From an uncultured Pseudomonadota bacterium (GTDB taxonomy: Bacteria > Pseudomonadota > Gammaproteobacteria > Burkholderiales > Thiobacillaceae): a stretch of 14,187 nt of DNA. The notes below the pieces were generated by a model, which was not told the origin of the DNA, ran no database searches, and worked only from the letters and a program-made list of their open reading frames with translations. This document shows positions 7,417 through 14,187 of the stretch, in pieces. Within the stretch, counting starts at the first letter, position 1; each line of letters begins with the position of its first letter. The translations under genes and the position numbers were made by a program. The DNA is taken from the NCBI GenBank assembly GCA_903883985.1, contig CAISDD010000074.1, forward strand, positions 1-14,187, read 5' to 3'.

Positions 7417-9044
7417 AAACCGTCATCTTTTGGGGTGCGGGAGCAACGGCCACCGTTGGGATGCGGCTGACCAGCCAGCAGGCGAGTTTTATCGCCGCCT
7501 TGGCCGCAAAGGATGGCCTTGCGACTGAGCGAGTTGCCAAGGTTCGTCCAACAGTTGATTTCATGCAGCAGCCTCTTGCCGATTTGCTGCAAGTGCTCGG
7601 CGATGACGTTATACCTGCGGAGCTGTATAAAATTACGGATGTTGCCAAAGCCAGCCTGGCCCGACAGTTCACCGGGCGGGGAGTGGCGGAAACGGCACAG
7701 ACAAGCCACATCCATTGTCTGCGTGGCATATACAACTGGCCGGTACTGAAATTGATATGCCATATTTGCCCAGGTTGGGGCTCTGAACAATTCCAGATCA
7801 ATGACCTCTTTAACATTCTGGATATGCACCGCCAGAGCGGTCACGGCTTTGCGGTTGGCGAGGACGAGTTCCTGACGCAGCAGCAGATCATCGGAGCCTA
7901 TCAGGCATTGGTGCTGCTCTTGCAAACCATGTTTTACATGGATTACCAGATTGCGCTCAAAGACAGCATCAAATCGCAGCAACTTCATTTGCATTACGAT
8001 TTCGCAAAACAGCTTGCACAACGGTTGCAGCGCCAGGCACTCAGTATACCGGTAGCCGATCTGGCAAAGCGCTCATACTTCATGGGCGACGTCAGTTTCG
8101 CCAGCCTTAACTATGACCCGCTTGCCCTCTGGGCGCAGTTTATTGCTAACCACGATGTCAATAACCAGGCCAACGTCCCACACGTCGGGGTTCCTTGCGT
8201 GCCGCTCAAACTGTTCCATGAGCTAGGACACTTCATGGGTGCGCGCACTTTAGAAAACGAAAATGGCAAGAAAGACGACCTCTGGTATCCAATGAACGAA
8301 ACCAGCGCGCAACGGCTGAATGATCCCGACTATTGCACCGGGCGGCGTGTTCGGCTGACCAAATACCTGTTTCCGCATGGCTCGCTGTGCTGGCGGGAAT
8401 GCCCGAGCTGCGGCAAGCTCACCGCCAATCTGGGTGATCGCTGGGAACTGACTTCACCGACATTGATTGCGCCACCGCCGTTGCCCGGATTTCTGGTGGA
8501 GGAGCCGAGCAACGGCACCGTAAAAGAAAAGCAAGATTGGCGACTCGGTCGGGTCGATGCGCGACAATGCGTTCATTGCGAAACCATGACCTATGCTCAC
8601 CATGCATGCGTTGTTATGCAAAGCAGCTTCAAACAACGGCCGCCCGCATTCATTGAAGAGATACAGCATGATTTGCGTAACGTCGTTCAGCAGGCAAAAC
8701 ACATCATTTTGTTCGGTTACAGCTTGCCGAAAGATGATGTGATCTATCGCGCCTTCTTTGCAGCGCGACAAGCCCGAAACAAGGAAAAGAGTGAAGCAGT
8801 CCGCTGTTCTGTCGTTGTTGGGCATGCAGGCTCTGACCAATGGCACTACCCCGAAAAAATGCCTACCGATATGGCAGGTGAAGAACTCAATACCCTGCAA
8901 GCGGCAAAGGACATTTTTGGTGAAGAAAACGTCCGCTTTTACGGTGGAGGAATACCTGCTGTCTTCACCCAGGGTGATAAATGCTGCTCACAAAAAATCG
9001 ACCAACTACTCAACTGGAGCATCGCAAACCATGACACTCTCTAA
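7413..9044 (+). CDS. SIR2-family protein (probable NAD+-consuming effector)
   Basis: This is a 543-residue SIR2-like protein. The Rossmann NAD-binding start is G8-A9-G10-A11 followed by 'TATVGM'. N233-Y234-D235 in 'SLNYDP' matches the conserved NxD element. H322 in 'FPHGSLCW' sits at the catalytic His position. C330/C333 and C386/C389 form the two CxxC pairs of the zinc ribbon, and 'FGYSLPKDD' (G435 onward) is the late SIR2 motif that closes the NAD pocket. Residues ~90-220 form a large helical insertion. SIR2 proteins deacylate lysines or, in defence systems (Thoeris ThsA, DSR, SIR2-HerA, pAgo-SIR2), destroy NAD+. Placement between a small coupled protein and a GTPase favours the defence-type role. 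No ribosome site is visible, so translation likely depends on the upstream gene. It overlaps the next gene by 14 bp. The family is firm; NADase activity is inferred. Confidence 0.88.
   Translation: MKTVIFWGAGATATVGMRLTSQQASFIAALAAKDGLATERVAKVRPTVDFMQQPLADLLQVLGDDVIPAELYKITDVAKASLARQFTGRGVAETAQTSHIHCLRGIYNWPVLKLICHICPGWGSEQFQINDLFNILDMHRQSGHGFAVGEDEFLTQQQIIGAYQALVLLLQTMFYMDYQIALKDSIKSQQLHLHYDFAKQLAQRLQRQALSIPVADLAKRSYFMGDVSFASLNYDPLALWAQFIANHDVNNQANVPHVGVPCVPLKLFHELGHFMGARTLENENGKKDDLWYPMNETSAQRLNDPDYCTGRRVRLTKYLFPHGSLCWRECPSCGKLTANLGDRWELTSPTLIAPPPLPGFLVEEPSNGTVKEKQDWRLGRVDARQCVHCETMTYAHHACVVMQSSFKQRPPAFIEEIQHDLRNVVQQAKHIILFGYSLPKDDVIYRAFFAARQARNKEKSEAVRCSVVVGHAGSDQWHYPEKMPTDMAGEELNTLQAAKDIFGEENVRFYGGGIPAVFTQGDKCCSQKIDQLLNWSIANHDTL
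9016..9019 (+). promoter_or_regulatory. Ribosome binding site deciding the GTPase-Sel1 start
   Basis: GGAG lies 11 nt before the ATG at 9031, inside the SIR2 gene. With the colinear paralogue that starts at 13755, it fixes the start at 9031 rather than at the in-frame upstream ATG at 8758, which would overlap most of the SIR2 C-terminus. Confidence 0.6.
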
Positions 9045-11337
9045 TTTCAATTTCTCCGCTGATGATCTGGTGCAGGCCGAGGCCGCGACCATCAACCCCT
9101 ATCTGGCTGATCCGGCGAGGGGTCTGCAGTTGATTACCCGCCTGATTGCCCATCCGCCCTCCCGGCCATCGGGTGAAAAGCAAACACATCTCGCGCGGAT
9201 ACATCAGTTGATCCACCATGATTTCGTCAAGACCGCCGCCCGTGACGATTACCCGGCCGGGGTGGAAGCTTTTAGCGAATTGCTGGCGCTGGAAGAATCG
9301 CTGGAAGACCTGTCGCATTTTCCCGATCTTGCCAACAAGACGATAGTTGGCGTCGGTGGTGGATTCAGCGCCGGAAAATCCCGATTTCTCAACACCCTGC
9401 TCGGCGACGCCCTGCTGCCCGAGTCGCTGAAGCCGACGACGGCGATCCCCAGTTTTCTGACGGGCGGTGCGAGCAGCATCGTGGCGCTCAATACCTTCAA
9501 CCATCAGATTGAACTCGATGGTGCTGCGCTGCAGGCCATCAGCCACGAGTTTTACCGGCATTATCAAACGCTCGGCGAGCACGTCGGCTTTGCCCATGTG
9601 CTCAAGCTGCTGATGATCCACTGTCCAGCCTTTCGCTGGAAGAACCTGGCTTTTCTCGACACCCCTGGCTATAGCCACACCGAGGGCAAGGATGTCGAGC
9701 AGACCGACCAAAAAATCGCCCTTCAGCAGTTGGCTGAAGCCGACCACCTGATCTGGCTGCTCAGCACCAAGAATGGCTCGATCCGTCAGGACGATCTGGA
9801 GTTCCTGCGCACGCTCAAGCACCCGCAGCCGGTTTTCTTTGTCGTCACGCAGGCCGACCTGGTCGGCAATACGCGGATTCATCCGATTCTGGAAAGTGTC
9901 GCGCAGGCTATCGATAACGCCGGTATTCCCCGTGCCGGCCTGATGGCGTGGGCGGCACCGCTGGGCGAACGCAACGGGCAGCGCATCGCCGGCGATGATG
10001 TCCTGGCCTGGCTCAACGACCTCGACGCGGCGCCGAAATACACCGACAAGCGGCGCAACTGCGCACGGGTTCTCGACAGCTTCATCCTGCATAATCAGAG
10101 GTGTCTGGCCAACAACCGCCAGAAACTTAAATTATTCAATGCCCTATTGCCGCTTGCCGGGCAATTGCAATACAGCGAGCAACAGGCGCTGCGCGATCAA
10201 ATCAAAAATGAACGCGACGACCAGAGCCGCTTTGGCGAACTGATCAGTGAGTTCGAGAAAATCAAGACCGGGATGCTCGAAGCCATCTCACAGATGCTGG
10301 GATCGCTGGCGATCGATGACAACCGGGAAGAGGAGAGCGCGGAGGCGCAGTTTCAGGCGGGCCTGGAGTTTTATGAAGGTAATCACAGTGCAGTGGATTA
10401 TGAATTGGCAGTGAACTGGTATCGCAAGGCCGCGGAACGGGGGCATGCTAACGCTCAGTGCTATCTCGGTGTCTGTTACGAATATGGCGAAGGCATTGAC
10501 AAGGACAAAATGCAGGCAGTGAGCTGGTATCGCAAGGCTGCAGAACAGGAGCATGCTCGAGCTCAGTGTAATCTCGGTTTCTGTTACGAATATGGCACAG
10601 GTATCACCAAGGACGAAACGCAGGCAGTGAGCTGGTATCGTAAGGCCGCAGAACAGGGGTACGCCAACGCTCAGTGTAATCTCGGTGTCTGTTACGAATA
10701 TGGCACAGGTATCACCAGGGATGAAACGCAGGCAGTGAACTGGTATCGCAAGGCCGCAGAACAGGGGTACGCCAACGCTCAATTTAATCTCGGTTTCCAT
10801 TACGGCAATGGCACTGGCATCGCGCAGGACGCAGCAGTGGCAGTGGTCTGGTACCGCAAGGCCGCAGAACAGGGGGACGCCAACGCTCAATGTAGTCTCG
10901 GTTTCTGTTACGAAATAGGCAAGGGTATCGCCAAAAACGAAACACTAGCAGTGAACTGGTATCGAAAGGCCGCAGAACAGGGGAACGCCAACGCTCAATG
11001 TAATCTCGGTTTCCATTACGACAATGGCACTGGCATCGCGCAGGACGCAGCAGTGGCAGTGGTCTGGTACCGCAAGGCCGCAGAACAGGGGGACGCCGAC
11101 GCTCAATGTTGTCTCGGTGTCCATTACGGCAATGGCACTGGCATCGCGCAGGACGCAGCAGTGGCAGTGGTCTGGTCTCGCAAGGCGGCGGAACAGGGGA
11201 ATGCTCAAGCTCAGTTCAATCTCGGTGTTTATTACGAAAATGGCGCAGGCGTTGCCCAAGACAAAGCACTGTCAGTGATCTGGTACCGCAAGGCCGCAGC
11301 TCAAGGCCATGCTGAAGCGCAGAAAAGAATCCGATAA
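9031..11337 (+). CDS. Dynamin-like GTPase with nine C-terminal Sel1 repeats
   Basis: This is a 768-residue protein. A helical N-terminus (~1-100) precedes a dynamin-type GTPase: P-loop GGFSAGKS (110-117), switch threonines T136/T137 in 'KPTTAIPS', DTPG (210-213) and 'TQAD' (273-276) in place of [TN]KxD. After a helical stretch (~350-435), residues 438-761 are nine 36-residue Sel1-like repeats with the consensus 'AVxWYRKAAEQGxAxAQ' and 'LGxxYxxGxG'. Sel1 solenoids bind protein partners, so this GTPase probably docks another subunit, perhaps SIR2. The N-terminus is about 60% identical over 144 residues, without gaps, to the partial gene at 13755, which supports the start used. The gene overlaps SIR2 by 14 bp, so the two are co-translated. 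No transmembrane segment is evident. Family and repeats are seen directly; the docking role is inferred. Confidence 0.9.
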   Translation: MTLSNFNFSADDLVQAEAATINPYLADPARGLQLITRLIAHPPSRPSGEKQTHLARIHQLIHHDFVKTAARDDYPAGVEAFSELLALEESLEDLSHFPDLANKTIVGVGGGFSAGKSRFLNTLLGDALLPESLKPTTAIPSFLTGGASSIVALNTFNHQIELDGAALQAISHEFYRHYQTLGEHVGFAHVLKLLMIHCPAFRWKNLAFLDTPGYSHTEGKDVEQTDQKIALQQLAEADHLIWLLSTKNGSIRQDDLEFLRTLKHPQPVFFVVTQADLVGNTRIHPILESVAQAIDNAGIPRAGLMAWAAPLGERNGQRIAGDDVLAWLNDLDAAPKYTDKRRNCARVLDSFILHNQRCLANNRQKLKLFNALLPLAGQLQYSEQQALRDQIKNERDDQSRFGELISEFEKIKTGMLEAISQMLGSLAIDDNREEESAEAQFQAGLEFYEGNHSAVDYELAVNWYRKAAERGHANAQCYLGVCYEYGEGIDKDKMQAVSWYRKAAEQEHARAQCNLGFCYEYGTGITKDETQAVSWYRKAAEQGYANAQCNLGVCYEYGTGITRDETQAVNWYRKAAEQGYANAQFNLGFHYGNGTGIAQDAAVAVVWYRKAAEQGDANAQCSLGFCYEIGKGIAKNETLAVNWYRKAAEQGNANAQCNLGFHYDNGTGIAQDAAVAVVWYRKAAEQGDADAQCCLGVHYGNGTGIAQDAAVAVVWSRKAAEQGNAQAQFNLGVYYENGAGVAQDKALSVIWYRKAAAQGHAEAQKRIR
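10342..11313 (+). repeat. Nine tandem 108-bp Sel1-repeat units
   Basis: There are nine exact 36-codon units starting at 10342, 10450, 10558, 10666, 10774, 10882, 10990, 11098 and 11206. The first is degenerate. Units 5 (10774-10881) and 7 (10990-11097) differ at only 2 of 108 bases, and a 76-bp block (10806-10881 and 11022-11097) is identical. Unit 8 shares most of that block. This near-identity shows recent repeat duplication or gene conversion, so copy number may vary between strains. Confidence 0.95.
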
Positions 11338-11352
11338 AAACTCCGCAACCTT

Positions 11353-11377
11353 CCAAAGCGCCTCGTGAGCGCTTTGG
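11353..11377 (+). terminator. Perfect 9-bp hairpin between the GTPase-Sel1 gene and the next GTPase
   Basis: CCAAAGCGC (11353-11361) pairs perfectly with GCGCTTTGG (11369-11377) around a 7-nt loop, 15 bp after the stop at 11337. No T-run follows, so termination would be weak or factor-dependent; mRNA stabilisation is equally possible. It occupies the same relative position, upstream of a GTPase start of the same type, as the hairpin at 6694-6719, although the sequence differs. Confidence 0.45.
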
Positions 11378-11438
11378 CACAGTTCGTCAAAAGCCACCCT
11401 CACCCTGCCTATTCCCAATGCAAGGAAACATCGAGATC

Positions 11439-13670
11439 ATGAAATCACTTGAAACCCTGTTGCTGACCCTGCAACCCCACGCTGCGATCATCGATGGCGA
11501 ACAACTCGGCGATTTGCAGGCCATGATGGCCGGGCTGAAAGCCAGCCTGTCTGCAATTCAGGAGGAGGGCCGCAACCTGCGCATCGCGGTGGTCGGGCAG
11601 ATGAAGGCAGGGAAATCCTCGTTTCTGAATGCGGCATTCTTTGGCCGGGATCTGCTGCCCAAAGCCGATACGCCGATGACCGCGGCCCTGACCAAGATCG
11701 TGTATGCATCCGAGGCACGGGCGGAGGTGGTGTATTACAGCCGGGACGACTGGGATGGCATCGAGCAGCGTGCCCGCGACTATCCGGTCCGCTTTGCCGA
11801 GGAAGAGGCACGGCTCATCGAGGCCGCCCAGAGCAGTCCCTTCGCCAAGCCCCGTAAGCCCTCGCGGGAAGAGGTGGACAGCCGCATTTCGGAATCCCTC
11901 AAATCCTCGGTGGAACTGGTAACGAAAGCCCGGGAGCGTGGCCTGGACGTACACGCCTACCTGGGCAAAACCGAAGTGCTGGACAAGGTCGGCGGTGCGG
12001 CAGCATTGGCGAGTGCCCTTCATGACTACGTCGGCAGCGGTGGCCGCTACACGGCCATTACCAAGATGTCGGTGCTCCATGTCGATGATTCCCGTCTGCA
12101 GGGCCTGGAAATCATCGACACGCCGGGCTTCAACGACCCGGTGGTTTCCCGTGGGCAGGTGACCCGCAATTTCCTCAGCCAGTGCGACGTCATTTTCCTG
12201 CTCTCCTCGCTCAGCCAGTTCATCACCGCCGCCGACATGTCGGTGCTGCGGGAGCAATTATCCGAAGCCGGCATCAACGAGAAAGCCGTCTTTCTCATTG
12301 GCTCCCAGCGGGACATAGCCCTGCGACAAGACCCCAATATTGCCAGGACGGCGACCCTGCTCGCCGAACGTTATCCACCCGAACAGCGGGCGGGGGCGAA
12401 AGTCATGGCGATGATGCAATTGCTCGACAAACAAATGGGGGAATACGCCGGCAGAACCCTCGACGAACAGATCGGCCAGCCCGGCCTGGACGACAAGACA
12501 AAACGAATTCTCGGCGCCGTCCGGCAAACCGCACCGCGCTTCATTTCGGCCTGGTCCTGGCTGGTGGCGGAGAAATTTGATTCCCTGTCGGCGGATGATC
12601 AGGATCAGCTAAACAAGCTTTGCCGTGATACCGGTTACAACTTCGATGCCGAAAGCCTGCGCCTGCTCTCGAACATCCCGGCAGTTCGAGACGAAGTATT
12701 GCGCCAGAAGGAGCACAAGGAACAGTTGATCTCCGGCAAGGAGCAGGCACTCCTGGAAGGGGTGCGGCACAGTGCCGGGGAGCGATTGCGCCAGATGCGC
12801 CAGAGTCTGATGGAACGCAGCGAACGTATTCGCAATGGCAATATCGCCAATCTGGAAAAAGCCGAGCAGGACACCATGAAACGCCTTGCTGGCGGGCGTG
12901 GTCGCCTGGAAGCTGTCTTTGACGAGCAACTCGTCAACGCTGCACGGCAGTTTGCCCTCCTGAAAACCGACATGCTGGAGCAGGCCCAGAAACATACCCG
13001 TGTCGAAACCCTGAGGGAAACCACCTCGGAGTCCTATGAGGTATCGACGTCCCGCTGGTACAAGCCCTGGACCTGGGGAGACACCGAGACACGGCACCGC
13101 AACGTGGTGACCGTATACGCCAGCGCCCAGGATGCAATCGAGCACGTTCAATCCTTTGCCCTCAAAAGCACCCAGGCCTTGCAAAAAGCCATCATGGAAT
13201 GCGTGGATCTGGAGGCGCTGCGCCGAAATGTCGGACAGGCCGCCATGGCCTTGTTCGATACCAGCAGTGCCGATTTTGATGGCGAGTTGATGCTAGCGGA
13301 AGTTGGCAAGAGCCTGCGGCGCATTACCATTCCCGCGGTCGATTTCGGCGGCAAGGACTACAGCCAGAGCATCGTGAGTGCATTCGGCTGCGACCGCGTC
13401 TCGGAGGGCAAGGTCGACGGACTCAAAATGGCCCAGCGGGCGGCAGTCGCCGCCATTATTAAGGATCTGGAAACGGAAGTGGCCCGGAAAACAAGCTCCA
13501 TCAACAAAAGTCTGGAAACAAGCAGCACGACCTTCGTCGCTGACATGAGCCGGGATATTCAGGCGGGCCTGACAAGTTTGCGCGAGGCTATCGCCAACAA
13601 GGAAAAATCTATTGCGCAAATTTCCCAGGCTCTGAAAACTCTCGACACATGCCTTGACGGTTTTAGATGA
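11439..13670 (+). CDS. Dynamin-family GTPase (743 residues)
   Basis: This dynamin-superfamily GTPase has its P-loop near the N-terminus: GQMKAGKS (53-60), then 'TPMTAA' (switch I), DTPG (227-230) and 'SQRD' (289-292) at the G4 position. The remainder is largely helical and coiled-coil, as expected for a dynamin stalk. It includes a tryptophan-rich loop W540-Y541-K542-P543-W544-T545-W546 that could touch membrane. Length and layout resemble E. coli CrfC (YjdA), but orthology is not claimed. Two in-frame ATGs exist. I prefer 11439 because the scar at 6753 begins at the equivalent codon ('MKNIEAVLESLQPHAAI' versus 'MKSLETLLLTLQPHAAI') and the ATG at 11418 has no ribosome site. The AAGGA at 11422-11426 is somewhat distant (12 nt). 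It is followed 84 bp later by another GTPase; tandem pairs are common for bacterial dynamins. Confidence 0.88.
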   Translation: MKSLETLLLTLQPHAAIIDGEQLGDLQAMMAGLKASLSAIQEEGRNLRIAVVGQMKAGKSSFLNAAFFGRDLLPKADTPMTAALTKIVYASEARAEVVYYSRDDWDGIEQRARDYPVRFAEEEARLIEAAQSSPFAKPRKPSREEVDSRISESLKSSVELVTKARERGLDVHAYLGKTEVLDKVGGAAALASALHDYVGSGGRYTAITKMSVLHVDDSRLQGLEIIDTPGFNDPVVSRGQVTRNFLSQCDVIFLLSSLSQFITAADMSVLREQLSEAGINEKAVFLIGSQRDIALRQDPNIARTATLLAERYPPEQRAGAKVMAMMQLLDKQMGEYAGRTLDEQIGQPGLDDKTKRILGAVRQTAPRFISAWSWLVAEKFDSLSADDQDQLNKLCRDTGYNFDAESLRLLSNIPAVRDEVLRQKEHKEQLISGKEQALLEGVRHSAGERLRQMRQSLMERSERIRNGNIANLEKAEQDTMKRLAGGRGRLEAVFDEQLVNAARQFALLKTDMLEQAQKHTRVETLRETTSESYEVSTSRWYKPWTWGDTETRHRNVVTVYASAQDAIEHVQSFALKSTQALQKAIMECVDLEALRRNVGQAAMALFDTSSADFDGELMLAEVGKSLRRITIPAVDFGGKDYSQSIVSAFGCDRVSEGKVDGLKMAQRAAVAAIIKDLETEVARKTSSINKSLETSSTTFVADMSRDIQAGLTSLREAIANKEKSIAQISQALKTLDTCLDGFR

Positions 13671-13754
13671 CTATCTTGTCCTGCTTTAAAACCGGCGATT
13701 ACCTCAAGGTGAATAACTCATCGTTTTACAGGCACGACTCAGGAAAACATAACA

Positions 13755-14187
13755 ATGAACCTCAATGATTTTTCCTTCACGATTGAAGACATGGCGGCCG
13801 CCAGTGCGGCCAGCACCAACCCCTACCTTGCCGACCCGGCTAAAGGACTGGAACTTATCACCCACCTGGTTGCACACCCGCCCACCGGGAAAACCGGGTC
13901 TCAGTGGACGCAACTGGAGTGCCTGCATAAGCTCATCCACAGCAGCTACGTCAACCTGGCAGCGCGAGATAATTACCCTGCCGAAGCTCTCGCCTACCGG
14001 GATCTTCAGACGCTGGAGGCTTCCCTGGAGGATATGGTGATTTTTCCGGATCTGGCAAACAAAACGGTGATCGGTGTGGGCGGCGGTTTTAGTGCCGGTA
14101 AATCCCGTTTCCTGAATACGCTGGTCGGCACGATGCTTCTGCCCGAGGCCCTGGAACCGACTACGGCGATTCCGACCTTTTTGACGG
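13755..14187 (+). CDS. Dynamin-like GTPase, N-terminal part (runs off the window)
   Basis: The first 144 codons of a gene continue past the window edge. AGGA lies 10 nt before the ATG. The protein is colinear without gaps with the Sel1-bearing GTPase at 9031 and about 60% identical by hand alignment. It shares 'NPYLADPA', 'FPDLANKT', the P-loop GGFSAGKS (110-117) and 'PTTAIP'. Another in-frame ATG (13791) exists, but the paralogue alignment starts at 13755. It follows the GTPase at 11439 and may form a hetero-oligomeric pair with it. Whether it also ends in Sel1 repeats cannot be seen. The 84 bp before it (13671-13754) hold no feature I can support beyond the ribosome site. Confidence 0.88.
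   Translation, partial: MNLNDFSFTIEDMAAASAASTNPYLADPAKGLELITHLVAHPPTGKTGSQWTQLECLHKLIHSSYVNLAARDNYPAEALAYRDLQTLEASLEDMVIFPDLANKTVIGVGGGFSAGKSRFLNTLVGTMLLPEALEPTTAIPTFLT

Noticed and set aside
8758..9030. In-frame upstream start for the GTPase-Sel1 gene
   Set aside because: It would overlap the SIR2 C-terminus by almost 290 bases. The start at 9031 has a GGAG site and aligns exactly with the paralogue at 13755.
10342..11313. Tandem 108-bp repeats as a CRISPR array or non-coding satellite
   Set aside because: The units are in phase, code for Sel1 repeats throughout, and have no repeat-spacer alternation.
11418..11438. Upstream ATG for the 743-residue GTPase
   Set aside because: No ribosome site precedes it, and the scar at 6753 starts at the codon equivalent to 11439. 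It remains possible but less likely.
1..14187. Insertion sequences, integrases, tRNA or rRNA genes and reverse transcriptase
   Set aside because: I looked for transposase, integrase and RT motifs, terminal inverted repeats and tRNA-like sequence and saw none. The mosaic structure is better explained by paralogue recombination.

Overview
The window is high-GC DNA read almost entirely from the + strand, with long dense genes and short gaps. Codon use and protein style suggest a proteobacterium, perhaps a betaproteobacterium of the Rhodocyclales type. That placement is a weak inference, because no housekeeping gene or rRNA is present to confirm it. Everything here looks like accessory genome: a regulator followed by large NTPase and lipase/NADase-type proteins, with paralogues, domain swaps and a recombination scar between them.

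Layout. (1) 64-960: a WYL-domain transcription factor. (2) 1008-6647: a 1229-residue protein joining a patatin-like phospholipase to a dynamin-like GTPase with a glycine-zipper membrane segment. It is followed 3 bp later by a TerB-like protein, and then by a second TerB-like protein. The two share their first ~100 residues but end in unrelated, AT-richer C-terminal domains: one barrel-sandwich (lipoyl-like), one DUF1566/Lcl-like. (3) 6648-7068: a hairpin, then a pseudogene scar joining the first 17 codons of one GTPase type to the last ~70 codons of another. (4) 7069-11337: a translationally coupled trio of a 115-residue unknown protein, a SIR2-family protein with its catalytic-type His and Cys4 zinc site intact, and a dynamin-like GTPase with nine C-terminal Sel1 repeats. 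(5) 11439-13670: another dynamin-like GTPase. (6) 13755 to the window end: the start of a further GTPase, colinear with and about 60% identical to the Sel1-bearing one.

How the parts may work together (inference). Phospholipase, SIR2/NADase-type and dynamin-like proteins are all known among bacterial anti-phage effectors, and WYL regulators often control such loci. The simplest reading is a WYL-controlled, membrane-centred defence or stress-response island. GTPases would sense or remodel membrane, the patatin domain would degrade lipid, and the SIR2 protein would deplete NAD+. TerB-like proteins with interchangeable tails would act as adaptors or recognition subunits. The patatin-GTPase/variable-TerB pair and the small-protein/SIR2/GTPase-Sel1 trio look like two modules. 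I do not recognise this exact combination as a named system. The defence role rests on domain content and context only.
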